The position numbers were made by a program, and so were the translations under genes. The notes under the pieces were generated by a model, which saw only the letters and a list, made by a program, of their open reading frames with translations, was not told where the DNA came from and did not search any database. 64,000 nt of DNA from Bacillus sp. AFS073361 (GTDB lineage: Bacteria > Bacillota > Bacilli > Bacillales > Cytobacillaceae): positions 297,577 to 361,576 of the forward strand of contig NZ_NUZU01000039.1 in NCBI RefSeq assembly GCF_002567005.1. Direction: 5' to 3'. Of the stretch, positions 33,114-42,021 are shown in pieces (the stretch's first letter is position 1; each line of letters starts with the position of its first letter).

Positions 33114-34616
33114 TTAACTAAAGACCAGCTCTTTTTCTCTTAGTCCAAGTGTCTGCTCTGTGGTAGTATGAATTTCATCCAGAAGGTTTGGATTTTCCAT
33201 TAATGACATGCCATAAGAAGGGATCATTTCTTTGATTTTCGATTCCCACTCTTTGATATGTTCTGGGAAGCATTTTTTGATGACCTCAAGCATGACGTGA
33301 ACGGCAGTAGAAGCACCCGGTGAAGCACCTAGCAACGCTGCAATTGAGCCATCAGCGGCAGTAATCACTTCCGTACCAAATTGCAGTGTTCCTTTGCCGC
33401 CTGCTTCGGTATCTTTGATTACTTGTACACGTTGGCCGGCTACTACTATATCCCAATCCTCTGTTTTAGCATTCGGGATAAACTCTCGTAACTCTTCCAT
33501 ACGCTGTTCTTTCGTTAACATTACTTGTTGAATCAGGTATTTTGTTAGTGCCATCTCTTTTGCGCCTGCAGATAACATAGTCAAAACATTATTAGGTTTG
33601 ACAGAAGTAATTAAATCCATATTTGAACCGGTTTTTAAGAACTTTGGTGTGAAACCGGCAAATGGTCCAAATAGCAGCGATTTTTTATTATCGATAAATC
33701 TCGTGTCAAGATGCGGAACAGACATTGGCGGAGCACCAACCTTAGCTTTGCCGTATACTTTTGCATGATGCTGTTCTACAACTTCTGGATTGTTACATAC
33801 CATGAATAGTCCGCTTACTGGGAATCCTCCGACATGTTTTCCTTCTGGAATGCCCGATTTTTGCAGCAAATGCAGACTTCCTCCGCCCCCGCCGATAAAG
33901 ACGAATTTTGCGGTATGGCGTTTGACTGTACCACTAAATTGATTCTGCACTTTCAATTCCCATTGGCCGTCGTTAGTACGCTTGATACCGTTAACATTAT
34001 GATTATAGTTTATCTGGACATTTTTAGTCTCTAAGTGGTCAAACAACATGCGTGTTAATGCACCAAAGTTGACATCTGTTCCAGAGTCAATTTTTGTTGC
34101 AGCAATCGGTTCATTCAATTTCCGGCCTTCCATGATCAGCGGAATCCATTCAATCAGTTTTTCATGATCTTCAGAGAACTCCATTCCTTGAAATAAAGGA
34201 TTTTTTGACAGCGCTTCAAAACGTTTCTTCAAAAAAGCTAGATTTTCTTCCCCTTGTACTAAACTCATATGTGGCAAACGTCTAATAAAGTCCTGTGGAT
34301 TATCAATCAGATTGTTTTTTACTAGATAAGACCAAAATTGCATGGAAACCTGAAACTGTTCATTAATTCTTATCGCTTTACTAATATCTAAAGATCCATC
34401 TGGTTTTTCAACTGTGTAATTAAGTTCACAAAGTGCTGCATGCCCTGTTCCTGCATTATTCCATTCGTTAGAGCTTTCCTCACCCGCGTTCTCGAGTTTC
34501 TCATACACAGTAATTTCCCATTCTGGTACTAATTCTTTCAAGAGTGTCCCAATAGTCGCACTCATGATTCCGGCACCAATTAAAATGACGTCTGTTTTTG
34601 TTTCCCCGTTGTTCAT
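33114..34616 (-). CDS. mqo: malate:quinone oxidoreductase
   Basis: 500-residue FAD-dependent, membrane-associated enzyme that oxidises malate to oxaloacetate and passes electrons to quinone, bypassing NAD malate dehydrogenase. N-terminal FAD motif GAGIMSATIGTLLKEL, then SSNEWNNAGTGHAALCELNY, the hallmark of Mqo, and LLGASPGASTAVHVMLEVI near the C-terminus. The ATG follows AAGGTGG. Monocistronic. Confidence 0.93.
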   Translation of the reverse strand: MNNGETKTDVILIGAGIMSATIGTLLKELVPEWEITVYEKLENAGEESSNEWNNAGTGHAALCELNYTVEKPDGSLDISKAIRINEQFQVSMQFWSYLVKNNLIDNPQDFIRRLPHMSLVQGEENLAFLKKRFEALSKNPLFQGMEFSEDHEKLIEWIPLIMEGRKLNEPIAATKIDSGTDVNFGALTRMLFDHLETKNVQINYNHNVNGIKRTNDGQWELKVQNQFSGTVKRHTAKFVFIGGGGGSLHLLQKSGIPEGKHVGGFPVSGLFMVCNNPEVVEQHHAKVYGKAKVGAPPMSVPHLDTRFIDNKKSLLFGPFAGFTPKFLKTGSNMDLITSVKPNNVLTMLSAGAKEMALTKYLIQQVMLTKEQRMEELREFIPNAKTEDWDIVVAGQRVQVIKDTEAGGKGTLQFGTEVITAADGSIAALLGASPGASTAVHVMLEVIKKCFPEHIKEWESKIKEMIPSYGMSLMENPNLLDEIHTTTEQTLGLREKELVFS

Positions 34617-34849
34617 TTTAACCCACCTTATCCCCTGAAATTTGGCAAAAAAGATGCAGGTGTTACACCAAGGTAATGCGCGATCTAATCACACACCTTT
34701 TCTGTCTCAAAAGTATTCCAAACTCATAATCTATAACATTATTTAATATTAATATATCTACTATTATTATATGACAATTTTAAATTATTTAAAAGGTATT
34801 GAAAAGCGAGAAGTCTTTCCATATGGTTTTTAATGATATTTTTTCCCAA

Positions 34850-34882
34850 GTGGAGACCAAGGGGACGGTTCTGTCATATGTA
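34850..34882. repeat. GGAGACCAAGGGGACGGTTC-type intergenic repeat
   Basis: GGAGACCAAGGGGACGGTTC followed by TGTCATATG resembles a short sequence I know as recurring between genes in Bacillaceae. Only one copy is in this window. Otherwise the 34617-35142 gap holds the mqo upstream region and a terminator. Confidence 0.4.
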
Positions 34883-35040
34883 TCTCTACTTACAACGATC
34901 CCTATATTTTTCCAAAGAATGCCGTAAAATAAATCGTATGTTTCCTGAATTATATTATGAATCTCTTAAATAGGTCATATAAATCCCCAGTTTGAAGTGA
35001 TTTCAAATGATTATCCAGCAAATATCTAAAATAAAGGAAG

Positions 35041-35083
35041 AAAAACCCGACTCTCCTTAGTAGTAGGAAAATCGGGCTTTTTC
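35041..35083. terminator. terminator at the left end of the iol-like region
   Basis: AAAAACCCGACT and ATCGGGCTTTTT pair around an inner CCT/AGG helix, with A and T runs on both sides. It lies about 60 bases after the iolG stop. Confidence 0.7.
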
Positions 35084-35142
35084 TTTAGTAAAATAGTGTT
35101 CTACTCTTTTTTTCCGAAAGAGATATTGTGATTTAAAAAAAT

Positions 35143-36177
35143 TTATACCGTTTGCAGTTCTTTTTCACTATAGAATGCCGGTCTTTCTTGAAGTTCGATA
35201 GATTCTTTCTCACCTGTTTGCTGGGCTTTGACACATGCATCAGATGTTACTGCTGCTATGTAGCCATCCCATGAGGTTGGTCCTTGCGGCTGACCTTTTT
35301 TAGTAATTGAATCAATAAAGTCCTGGATTTCAACATCGTATGCGTCCATAAAACGGTATTTCCAATCAGTTAAGATCGCTGTGCTTAATTTTGCATCTTT
35401 GCGCATAACAACACTTGGAACTTCCGGCAATTTCGCGATTCCATCTTCACCAATAACTTCACATTGAATGTCGTAGCCATATCTGCAATTCACAAAAACT
35501 TCCACATTCATTACAATGCCCCCAATTGTTTCAATTGTAAATAATTGCGGATCTTGTAATTTTTCATGTGAATATTTGGTTTTCTTTGGAAAAACCACTT
35601 GAACGGATTTATAGTCGTCATTAACCAACCAGTGAAGAACATCAATTTCATGGATTAATGTATCTTGAACGGCCATTTCAGTCACATAGTTTTCATCAAC
35701 TGCCGGGTTACGGTGTACAGCACGAATCATTAATGGTTCACCAATTTCATTGTTGTCAATCACTTGTTTTAATTGAACATATCCGCTATCATAACGGCGC
35801 ATGAAACCAACTTGAACCAACTTCTTACCCTGCTTCATTTCTGCTTCTACAATTCTCATACAGCCTGCAGCAGTAGTAGCTAATGGTTTTTCACAAAATA
35901 CATATTTACCAGCCTCAACAGCTGCTACTACTGTTGCTTCGTGTGCAGGACCCCAGCTTGTAACCAGGATGGCATCCACATTCTCATCCGCAATTAGCGC
36001 TTTGTCATCAGGATAGACGACTGCATCTAATTGATAGGCCTCAACTGTTTGTTTAGCAGATTCTTGATTGACATCTGTTACAGCAACAATTTTTCCACCT
36101 GATAATTTATTAGTAATTCTATCAATATGTTCTCTTCCAATTGCACCTGTTCCTACTACACCAAATCTTAAAGTCAT
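35143..36177 (-). CDS. iolG: inositol 2-dehydrogenase (Gfo/Idh/MocA family)
   Basis: 344-residue NAD-dependent dehydrogenase closely resembling Bacillus subtilis IolG, which oxidises myo-inositol to scyllo-inosose. It shows VVGTGAIGREHIDRITNKLS, CEKP with the catalytic Lys97, and AVQDTLIHEIDVLHW with Asp172 and His176, completing the triad known for IolG. AVTDVNQ carries the Asp that selects NAD. The ATG follows AAAGGAG. Last gene of the operon iolE-iolT-iolG. The remaining inositol genes (iolA, B, C, D, J) are absent here, so this may be a secondary IolG. Confidence 0.88.
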   Translation of the reverse strand: MTLRFGVVGTGAIGREHIDRITNKLSGGKIVAVTDVNQESAKQTVEAYQLDAVVYPDDKALIADENVDAILVTSWGPAHEATVVAAVEAGKYVFCEKPLATTAAGCMRIVEAEMKQGKKLVQVGFMRRYDSGYVQLKQVIDNNEIGEPLMIRAVHRNPAVDENYVTEMAVQDTLIHEIDVLHWLVNDDYKSVQVVFPKKTKYSHEKLQDPQLFTIETIGGIVMNVEVFVNCRYGYDIQCEVIGEDGIAKLPEVPSVVMRKDAKLSTAILTDWKYRFMDAYDVEIQDFIDSITKKGQPQGPTSWDGYIAAVTSDACVKAQQTGEKESIELQERPAFYSEKELQTV

Positions 36178-36221
36178 GTTGATACTCTCCTTTATGTTTA
36201 CGTAATTAATGTATTACAACT

Positions 36222-36235
36222 AGACAACGCTTACA
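36222..36235 (-). promoter_or_regulatory. cre-like site between iolT and iolG
   Basis: TGTAAGCGTTGTCT matches the cre consensus TGWAANCGNTNWCA with one mismatch. It lies 45 bases upstream of the iolG ATG and could control an internal promoter. Confidence 0.4.
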
Positions 36236-36275
36236 TATTCCACTTAAGTCATCATTCAATCACTGTTTGATACGA

Positions 36276-37703
36276 TTATTGATTGGAAGCTTGTTGATGA
36301 CTTTCTTGTCCATAGTTACGGAAATAACTTTCTAACTGCTCAAGTGACTTTCCTCTTGTCTCTGGCAAAATTTTATTCACAAATAGTATGGCGGCAATTC
36401 CACACACAGCGAAAAGGAAGAAGGTGATCGATAAGCCCACTGCACTTAGTAATATTGGGAAAAATAGCCCAACAAGGAAGTTTGTGATCCATAAGCAGAA
36501 AACCGTAACACCCATTCCAAGTCCGCGTAATTTTTGCGGGAAGATTTCCGATAACATGAGCCAGGTGACCGGAGAAATAGCTCCCTGTTGGAATGCAAGG
36601 AAGGTAACAGTCAAGGCGAGAACAACAAACGGAAGTGCTGGAGATCCCTTAAGTACTAACGAGAATACTCCAATTAAAGCAAGAGCTGCTGTTGTTCCCG
36701 TCAATCCAGCAATAAGCATCGGACGTCGACCAATTTTTCCTAATAGCCAGATCCCGACAATAGTTGCTACTACTGAGATGACACCATTAGCAATATTTCC
36801 GATCAGTGCTGCATTTGTTGAAAAACCTGATTTTTGAAGAATTTGAGTACCATAATACATGATGGAATTAACACCAGTTATTTGTTGAACAATCGCAATA
36901 CCAATTCCAATCCCGATAATCCGGCGGACCCACGGTACATTTAAATCCTTAAATGTTGCATGCTGAGTCCCTGTCTCTTGAGCAATATTATTTTTAATTT
37001 CATCAAGTTCCGATTGGGCACGGTTTGCATCACGTATGTCTTTAAGGACTCTAAGCGCATCGCCCAGTTTTCCTTTTGATGCCAGCCAGCGCGGGCTCTC
37101 TGGAACCGCTAACATTCCAAACCATAAGACCACAGCCGGAAGTGACGCAATCACTAACATATAACGCCAAACATGTGAAACCCCTTCACCAACTGTATTT
37201 CCAAGAATGGCATTAAATACAAACGCTAACAATTGACCGGAAACGATCATTAATTCGTTCTGGGTAACCATTCTTCCCCGCATCTCGGCCGGAGACATTT
37301 CAGCTAAAAAGGATGGTACCATGACGGATGCAGCCCCTACCGCTAAACCCAGTAAGAATCGGAAGACAATCATCACACCAGCAGACGGTGAAAGGGTACA
37401 TCCTATTGCTGCTATAAAAAATAGTAATGCAAGATTAAGAATCATTTTGCGGCGTCCAAAACGGTCTGATAAGCGCCCGCCAAATACTGATCCAAGTGCT
37501 GCGCCGAAAAGAAGTGAACTTGTAACAAGACCTTCAGTAGCAGGGGTTAGATTTAACTGGTCCGATTTTGCCATAAATGGTAATGCACCGTTGATAACAC
37601 CTGTGTCATATCCGAAGAGTAGTCCTCCGAAAGTGGATATAACTGTAATCTTCTTTAAAGCCTTTTTGTAATCACGTGGTCTTTCAATCGCCTGATTACT
37701 CAT
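36276..37703 (-). CDS. sugar-porter MFS transporter (IolT-like)
   Basis: 475-residue, 12-helix proton symporter of the sugar porter family. It has TFGGLLFGYDTGVINGALPF in helix 1, GRLSDRFGRRK after helix 2, PESPRWL after helix 6, QQITGVNSIMYYG in helix 7 and PETRGKSLE at the C-terminus. This is the arrangement of Bacillus inositol transporters IolT/IolF. The ATG follows GGGGAGGG. It lies between iolE and iolG, supporting cyclitol import. Two intact relatives (43210, 59076) and one remnant (46333) are in the window. Confidence 0.85.
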   Translation of the reverse strand: MSNQAIERPRDYKKALKKITVISTFGGLLFGYDTGVINGALPFMAKSDQLNLTPATEGLVTSSLLFGAALGSVFGGRLSDRFGRRKMILNLALLFFIAAIGCTLSPSAGVMIVFRFLLGLAVGAASVMVPSFLAEMSPAEMRGRMVTQNELMIVSGQLLAFVFNAILGNTVGEGVSHVWRYMLVIASLPAVVLWFGMLAVPESPRWLASKGKLGDALRVLKDIRDANRAQSELDEIKNNIAQETGTQHATFKDLNVPWVRRIIGIGIGIAIVQQITGVNSIMYYGTQILQKSGFSTNAALIGNIANGVISVVATIVGIWLLGKIGRRPMLIAGLTGTTAALALIGVFSLVLKGSPALPFVVLALTVTFLAFQQGAISPVTWLMLSEIFPQKLRGLGMGVTVFCLWITNFLVGLFFPILLSAVGLSITFFLFAVCGIAAILFVNKILPETRGKSLEQLESYFRNYGQESHQQASNQ

Positions 37704-37729
37704 AATTTCCCTCCCCAGGGTTCGTTTTT

Positions 37730-38644
37730 TTAACCTTTGATTAATGAACTATTTTCTAATGGAAGTAACTCTTCATTAATGTAATGACGGGCTTTCAACG
37801 CATACTCCAACGGATGTGCAACTGAGGGGTCTTGTTCTGCTTCAATGACAATCCAGCCTGAATAATTTGTTTCCAAAAGCTGATTGTATACTTCTGTAAA
37901 ATCGATGCAGCCATCACCAGGAACGGTAAACATTCCTGCCAGAAAGGATTGTAAGAAAGACTTTCCTTCTTTTTCACATTGTTCTTTTACGGCTGGACGC
38001 ACATCTTTAAAATGAACGTGTTGAATACGATTGATATGGCTAGTTAATAAAGTCATATAATCAGCATCGGATACAAAGATATGGCCGGTATCATACAGCA
38101 AATGAACGTGATTCGGATCCGTGTTTTCCATCAGACGATCAATTTCGGCTAATGTTTGTACGCCCGTCCCCATATGATGGTGAAAAACTAGCTTCAAACC
38201 ATAGCCTTCAGCAATTTTTCCTAATTCATTGAGTCCCTTGCATAACTGATCCCATTCTTTATCTGTGAAGCATGGTTTTTCTTTAAACACATTTTTCTCT
38301 GTACCTTGAATACTATAGGTTTGTTCTGATACAACAGCAACAGCTGCGTTAACCGCTTTCAAATATTCGCAATGTTTATGGAAAGCTTGCGATGCTGCTT
38401 CCACGCCGTCGCGAATAATAAAACTACTAAACCACTGTCCGGCAATTTTTAAGTTGCGGAGTTGAAGTTCTTTGTTCAATACTTTCGGTTTTGGAAAAAA
38501 GCCGCCAACTTCTGTTCCTTCAAATCCTGCCACTACAATATCACTAAGTAAGTGGGACAAGGTATTCTCTGCGCCAATTTCCGGAATATCATCATTTCGC
38601 CATCCAATTGGAGCGATCCCCCATGTGATTTTTTTATTTTCCAT
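37730..38644 (-). CDS. iolE: myo-inosose-2 dehydratase
   Basis: 304-residue TIM-barrel enzyme that dehydrates 2-keto-myo-inositol. It resembles Bacillus subtilis IolE along its length: WGIAPIGWRNDDIPEIGA, SDIVVAGFEGTEVGGFFP, KLVFHHHMGTGVQT, LLYDTGHIFVSD, QHVHFKDVRP and GWIVIEAEQDPSVAHPLEYA, including the metal-binding Asp, His and Glu. The ATG follows AAGGAAGAGGG. First gene of the iolE-iolT-iolG operon; an AraC-type operator element lies about 120 bases upstream. Confidence 0.88.
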   Translation of the reverse strand: MENKKITWGIAPIGWRNDDIPEIGAENTLSHLLSDIVVAGFEGTEVGGFFPKPKVLNKELQLRNLKIAGQWFSSFIIRDGVEAASQAFHKHCEYLKAVNAAVAVVSEQTYSIQGTEKNVFKEKPCFTDKEWDQLCKGLNELGKIAEGYGLKLVFHHHMGTGVQTLAEIDRLMENTDPNHVHLLYDTGHIFVSDADYMTLLTSHINRIQHVHFKDVRPAVKEQCEKEGKSFLQSFLAGMFTVPGDGCIDFTEVYNQLLETNYSGWIVIEAEQDPSVAHPLEYALKARHYINEELLPLENSSLIKG

Positions 38645-38753
38645 CGTTTAACCCTCTTCCTTTTTTAAAGTAGGACTGTTTAACCGGTTGACCTTATTTT
38701 ATAAATTATGAAGAATCGATGTATTATATAAAATTGCTATCAAATTATCATTT

Positions 38754-38773
38754 CTTGCTAAATTACTTAAATA
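38754..38773. promoter_or_regulatory. AraC-type operator element, copy C
   Basis: CTTGCTAAATTACTTAAATA recurs, with small changes, upstream of the AraC gene at 58163 and of the dehydrogenase gene at 62769. Here it lies upstream of iolE. One of the two AraC regulators of the island is the likely binder. Confidence 0.55.
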
Positions 38774-38790
38774 GTATCAACATTTAATAA

Positions 38791-38820
38791 AAAGATACCC
38801 AAAGAAAAGGGTATCTTTTT
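38791..38820. terminator. bidirectional terminator before the AraC gene stop
   Basis: AAAGATACCC and GGGTATCTTT form a ten-base stem with A and T runs on both sides. It ends the AraC transcript (minus strand). Confidence 0.75.
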
Positions 38821-38831
38821 AAAATATTTAA

Positions 38832-39698
38832 TTAAAAACAAAGTTTTCTAAACTTTCCAGGAGTAATACCTCCAGTTGATTGGGAGAACACCTTAATAAA
38901 ATGACCAATACTATTAAACCCACATTCCATGCTTATTTGCTCAACTGAAAGATTGGTTTCCACCAATTGATTCTTAGCCTGGATCAATCTGTAGTTTAGT
39001 ACATATTGGTGGGGGCTGGTTCCTATATACTTTTTAAACGTACGACAAAAATGATAGGTACTCAAATTTGATATTTCACTCAGCTGCTCGACGCTAATTT
39101 TAGATGAGTAATTCTCACTTATATAAGTCAGGACGGCTTGCATTTCGTTTGGTACTGCTTTTGCCACATTTGCATCTCTGTTTTCAAACGTATTCCGGGT
39201 ACTTTCTACTAAATTACCCAGCAGTTCATAAATTTCTAATGATATTTTAAAATCAATTTCCTGTTTCGACTCTATTAGGGATAAAATAGTGGGAATATTA
39301 TTTTTTTCAGCAGGCAGTCTATAAATACAACCCTTTCTTTTGTATAACTCGTTATACATAGCTTGCGTTTGACTACCTGTAAAGTGAATAAATTGGAAGG
39401 TTGTTTCTTCCAGTGCATAGTAATTATTTTTTTCTTTACAATCTAGAAGAACAATATCATCTTTCGAGGCTACAAATGCTTGGTCAAGATAGTGGAATTG
39501 CATCGATCCTTTTTTTATATAAAAAAAGAGAAAGGCATTCATGTAATCACGCTGAATGCTGTAGGGAACATCTACTATATATTCCCCTCCCCATAGGACA
39601 TAATGATATAATTCTTTCGTTAAAGCGGAAGGTTCATAAAAATATAATCCCTTTTTTGACCTGATGCCCGGTTCTACTTTTGGAATATAGAAATTCAC
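38832..39698 (-). CDS. AraC-family transcriptional regulator
   Basis: 288-residue regulator with an N-terminal cupin-like sugar-sensing domain (about 30-150; VLWGGEYIVDVPYSIQRDY) and a C-terminal pair of helix-turn-helix motifs (VEQLSEISNLSTYHFCRTFK and VEQISMECGFNSIGHFIKVF). The frame reaches 39713, but the GTG at 39698 lies five bases after AGAGGTG. It stands between iolE and the divergent iolI, so inositol-type gene control is likely. It is a paralog of the regulator at 58163. Confidence 0.85.
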   Translation of the reverse strand: MNFYIPKVEPGIRSKKGLYFYEPSALTKELYHYVLWGGEYIVDVPYSIQRDYMNAFLFFYIKKGSMQFHYLDQAFVASKDDIVLLDCKEKNNYYALEETTFQFIHFTGSQTQAMYNELYKRKGCIYRLPAEKNNIPTILSLIESKQEIDFKISLEIYELLGNLVESTRNTFENRDANVAKAVPNEMQAVLTYISENYSSKISVEQLSEISNLSTYHFCRTFKKYIGTSPHQYVLNYRLIQAKNQLVETNLSVEQISMECGFNSIGHFIKVFSQSTGGITPGKFRKLCF

Positions 39699-39970
39699 TT
39701 TTTCACCTCTCACCTAATTGTAAACACTAACATTACTAAATATAGTATATTTTATCCTGACCCAAAAGTAATGGTCCATTTTTAGGAACTTTTCAACTAT
39801 TTTATATTCTTTGAGTATCGTGCAAAGTCCTAATTCATTACCAAGAGTTATCAACTAAATTATAAAATAGCACCAAAATACAATTTTAGAGCAAGATTAT
39901 ATAAAGTAATGAAGGAATATTTCTATTAAACTGAAATCGCATACATAAGTTATTAAATGGAGGTTTACCT

Positions 39971-40834
39971 ATGAAATTATCATTTAATGAAGGAACAACA
40001 TTCGAAAGTGCTTCTCTTCAACAGAATTTAGAGTATTGTGAAAAACACGGTTACGATTTTATTGAAATTCGCTCCATTGATCAGTTAAAAGATTATCTTA
40101 AAGAATACACATTAGATGATTTAAAAGCCTATTTTGATACCCATCATATTAAACCACTTTCTTTGAACGCATTATGCTTTTTTAATAACCGTACGAAAGA
40201 AGACGAAGAGAAGATTATCGAGGAATTCAAGGAATACTTGGAGATTTGCAAAAAAATAGATTGTCCATATATTTGCGTGGTACCATCTAATATCGATGTG
40301 ACGGAAAAAGGAAAGACATTGACGGAAGAAGTAAATGCAAGTTGTATTCGAGTTTTAACCCATCTATCTGATTTAGCCGAACCATACGGAGTAAAGATTG
40401 CGATTGAGTTTATCGGCATTCCGCAAAATACAGTTAATACATTTGCACAAGCATACAGCATTGCAAAAACAGTTGATCGAGATAATGTAGGTCTCGTGTA
40501 TGATACGTTCCAATTCACTGGAATGGGGTCAAGATTAGAAGATGTAACAGATGAAACAGCAGATAAATTGTTTATCTTCCATATCAATGATGTGGAGGGT
40601 TATCCGATTGGCCAAATGCGTGATAGTGACAGAGTATGGCCTGGGCACGGTGTGATTGATTTAGAAGCACATTTAAAACGATTAAAAGAATTGAATTATG
40701 ATTTTGTCGCATCCGTTGAGTTATTCCGACCAGAATATTATCAAATGGATCCGGAAGAAGTCATTAAAAAAGCAAAAGAAACGACCTTGGAAGTATTGGA
40801 AAAGTACTATCATAATCAAGCTGTTCATAATTGA
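39971..40834 (+). CDS. iolI: 2-keto-myo-inositol isomerase
   Basis: 287-residue TIM-barrel isomerase closely resembling Bacillus subtilis IolI, which converts scyllo-inosose to 1-keto-D-chiro-inositol: MKLSFNEGTTFESASLQQNL, KPLSLNALCFFNNR, DRVWPGHGVIDLEAHLKRLK, SVELFRPEYY. The four metal ligands appear in IAIEF (Glu), LVYDTF (Asp), FHIND (His) and SVELF (Glu). The ATG follows TGGAGG. It is the only catabolic gene of the island on the plus strand, divergent from the AraC gene, and monocistronic. Confidence 0.9.
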   Translation: MKLSFNEGTTFESASLQQNLEYCEKHGYDFIEIRSIDQLKDYLKEYTLDDLKAYFDTHHIKPLSLNALCFFNNRTKEDEEKIIEEFKEYLEICKKIDCPYICVVPSNIDVTEKGKTLTEEVNASCIRVLTHLSDLAEPYGVKIAIEFIGIPQNTVNTFAQAYSIAKTVDRDNVGLVYDTFQFTGMGSRLEDVTDETADKLFIFHINDVEGYPIGQMRDSDRVWPGHGVIDLEAHLKRLKELNYDFVASVELFRPEYYQMDPEEVIKKAKETTLEVLEKYYHNQAVHN

Positions 40835-40838
40835 TCGT

Positions 40839-40884
40839 AAGGCATAAAGGATTTTTTGTAGAAAAAGTCCTTTATGCCTTTTTT
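40839..40884 (+). terminator. terminator of iolI
   Basis: AAGGCATAAAGGA and TCCTTTATGCCTT form a 13-base stem followed by TTTT. Confidence 0.85.
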
Positions 40885-40960
40885 AATTCCTATAAAAAAT
40901 AGGGACTATGTCTTCCTTAAGCGGGAAAAAATAATCTCATTGAACAGATAAAAATTTATT

Positions 40961-40996
40961 AAAAAAGTAGAGATGATAGGACCATCTCTACTTTTT
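40961..40996 (-). terminator. terminator of the leftward operon ending at 41052
   Basis: GTAGAGATG and CATCTCTAC form a nine-base stem; six T follow on the minus strand. Confidence 0.8.
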
Positions 40997-41051
40997 CAAG
41001 TGCTGCTGAAATTTTAAAACTCCAACTAAATGGAAGAAATAAAGGTTAATC

Positions 41052-41993
41052 TCAAAAACTAAGCGTCTGTTTTAAAGCATCAACTGATGTTCTGATTCCC
41101 GCCTCAACAGACATTGTCAGATCTTCCATTTCAAGTGAAACTTCATCGTTATACCCCATCATGCGAACAACCGAGAAGAATTCCTTCCACCATTGCAAAT
41201 CTTGACCGCAGCCAACAGCTACATAATTCCAGGCTCTATTTGCTATATCCGTAACCTCTTTTGTTTCCAATACGCCATTAATAGCAGATAAATGTCTTTC
41301 AAGTCTTACATCTTTACCGTGAACATGGTGAATGGCAGCTCCTAATTCTCTTGCCGCAATAATTGGATCTGCCCCCATCCAGATTAAATGGCTTGGGTCT
41401 AAATTCAAACCAACCATTGGACCGACTGCATTACGCAATCTAAATAATGTTTCTGGATTATAGACTAATTGCGAACTGAAATTTTCAAGGGCAATTTTTT
41501 CGACACCGCATGATTCCGCCTTTTTCACTAACTCTTTCCAATAAGGAATGGCTACTTCATTCCATTGATAATCCAAAATCTCTTTTAATACTGGAGGCCA
41601 GCTGACTGTATAGGTAATCCAGTTAGGAATTTTATCTTCCGGACTTCCTGCCGGCAAACCGCTCATCATAATGACCTTCTTCACACCAAGTAATCCGGCT
41701 AGTTCCATTGTTTTTTCTGTTACCTCTCTGTGCTCTTTTCCAAGTTCGCCTGGATCTAAAGGATTCCCGGAACAATTCAAAGCGCAAAGTTTAATATTCC
41801 GCTTTTCTAATTCACCTAGAAATTCACTTCTTTTTGCTTCACTTTCCAGCAATTCATTTAAACGCAAATGTGGAGCCGGCGACCAGCCTCCTGTGGTCAT
41901 TTCAATGGTATCAATACCCATTTCAGCAACAACATCCAACATTTTTTCAAAAGGTAAATGGCCTAAGCTATCTGTTACATATGACAATCTCAT
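41052..41993 (-). CDS. sugar phosphate isomerase/epimerase-fold enzyme
   Basis: 313-residue TIM barrel of the AP-endonuclease-2 superfamily. Starts MRLSYVTDSLGHLPFEKMLD. Probable metal ligands lie in IALENFSS (Glu), LNLDPSHL (Asp), HHVHGKDV (His) and VSLEMED (Glu). GGWSPAPHLRL is shared with a widespread uncharacterised subgroup. Third gene of the LacI-porter-dehydrogenase-isomerase operon, 28 bases after the dehydrogenase gene. It probably acts on the keto product of that dehydrogenase; the exact reaction is unknown. Confidence 0.8.
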   Translation of the reverse strand: MRLSYVTDSLGHLPFEKMLDVVAEMGIDTIEMTTGGWSPAPHLRLNELLESEAKRSEFLGELEKRNIKLCALNCSGNPLDPGELGKEHREVTEKTMELAGLLGVKKVIMMSGLPAGSPEDKIPNWITYTVSWPPVLKEILDYQWNEVAIPYWKELVKKAESCGVEKIALENFSSQLVYNPETLFRLRNAVGPMVGLNLDPSHLIWMGADPIIAARELGAAIHHVHGKDVRLERHLSAINGVLETKEVTDIANRAWNYVAVGCGQDLQWWKEFFSVVRMMGYNDEVSLEMEDLTMSVEAGIRTSVDALKQTLSF

Positions 41994-42021
41994 GTTAAAA
42001 ACCTCTCAATCTAGTTTATTT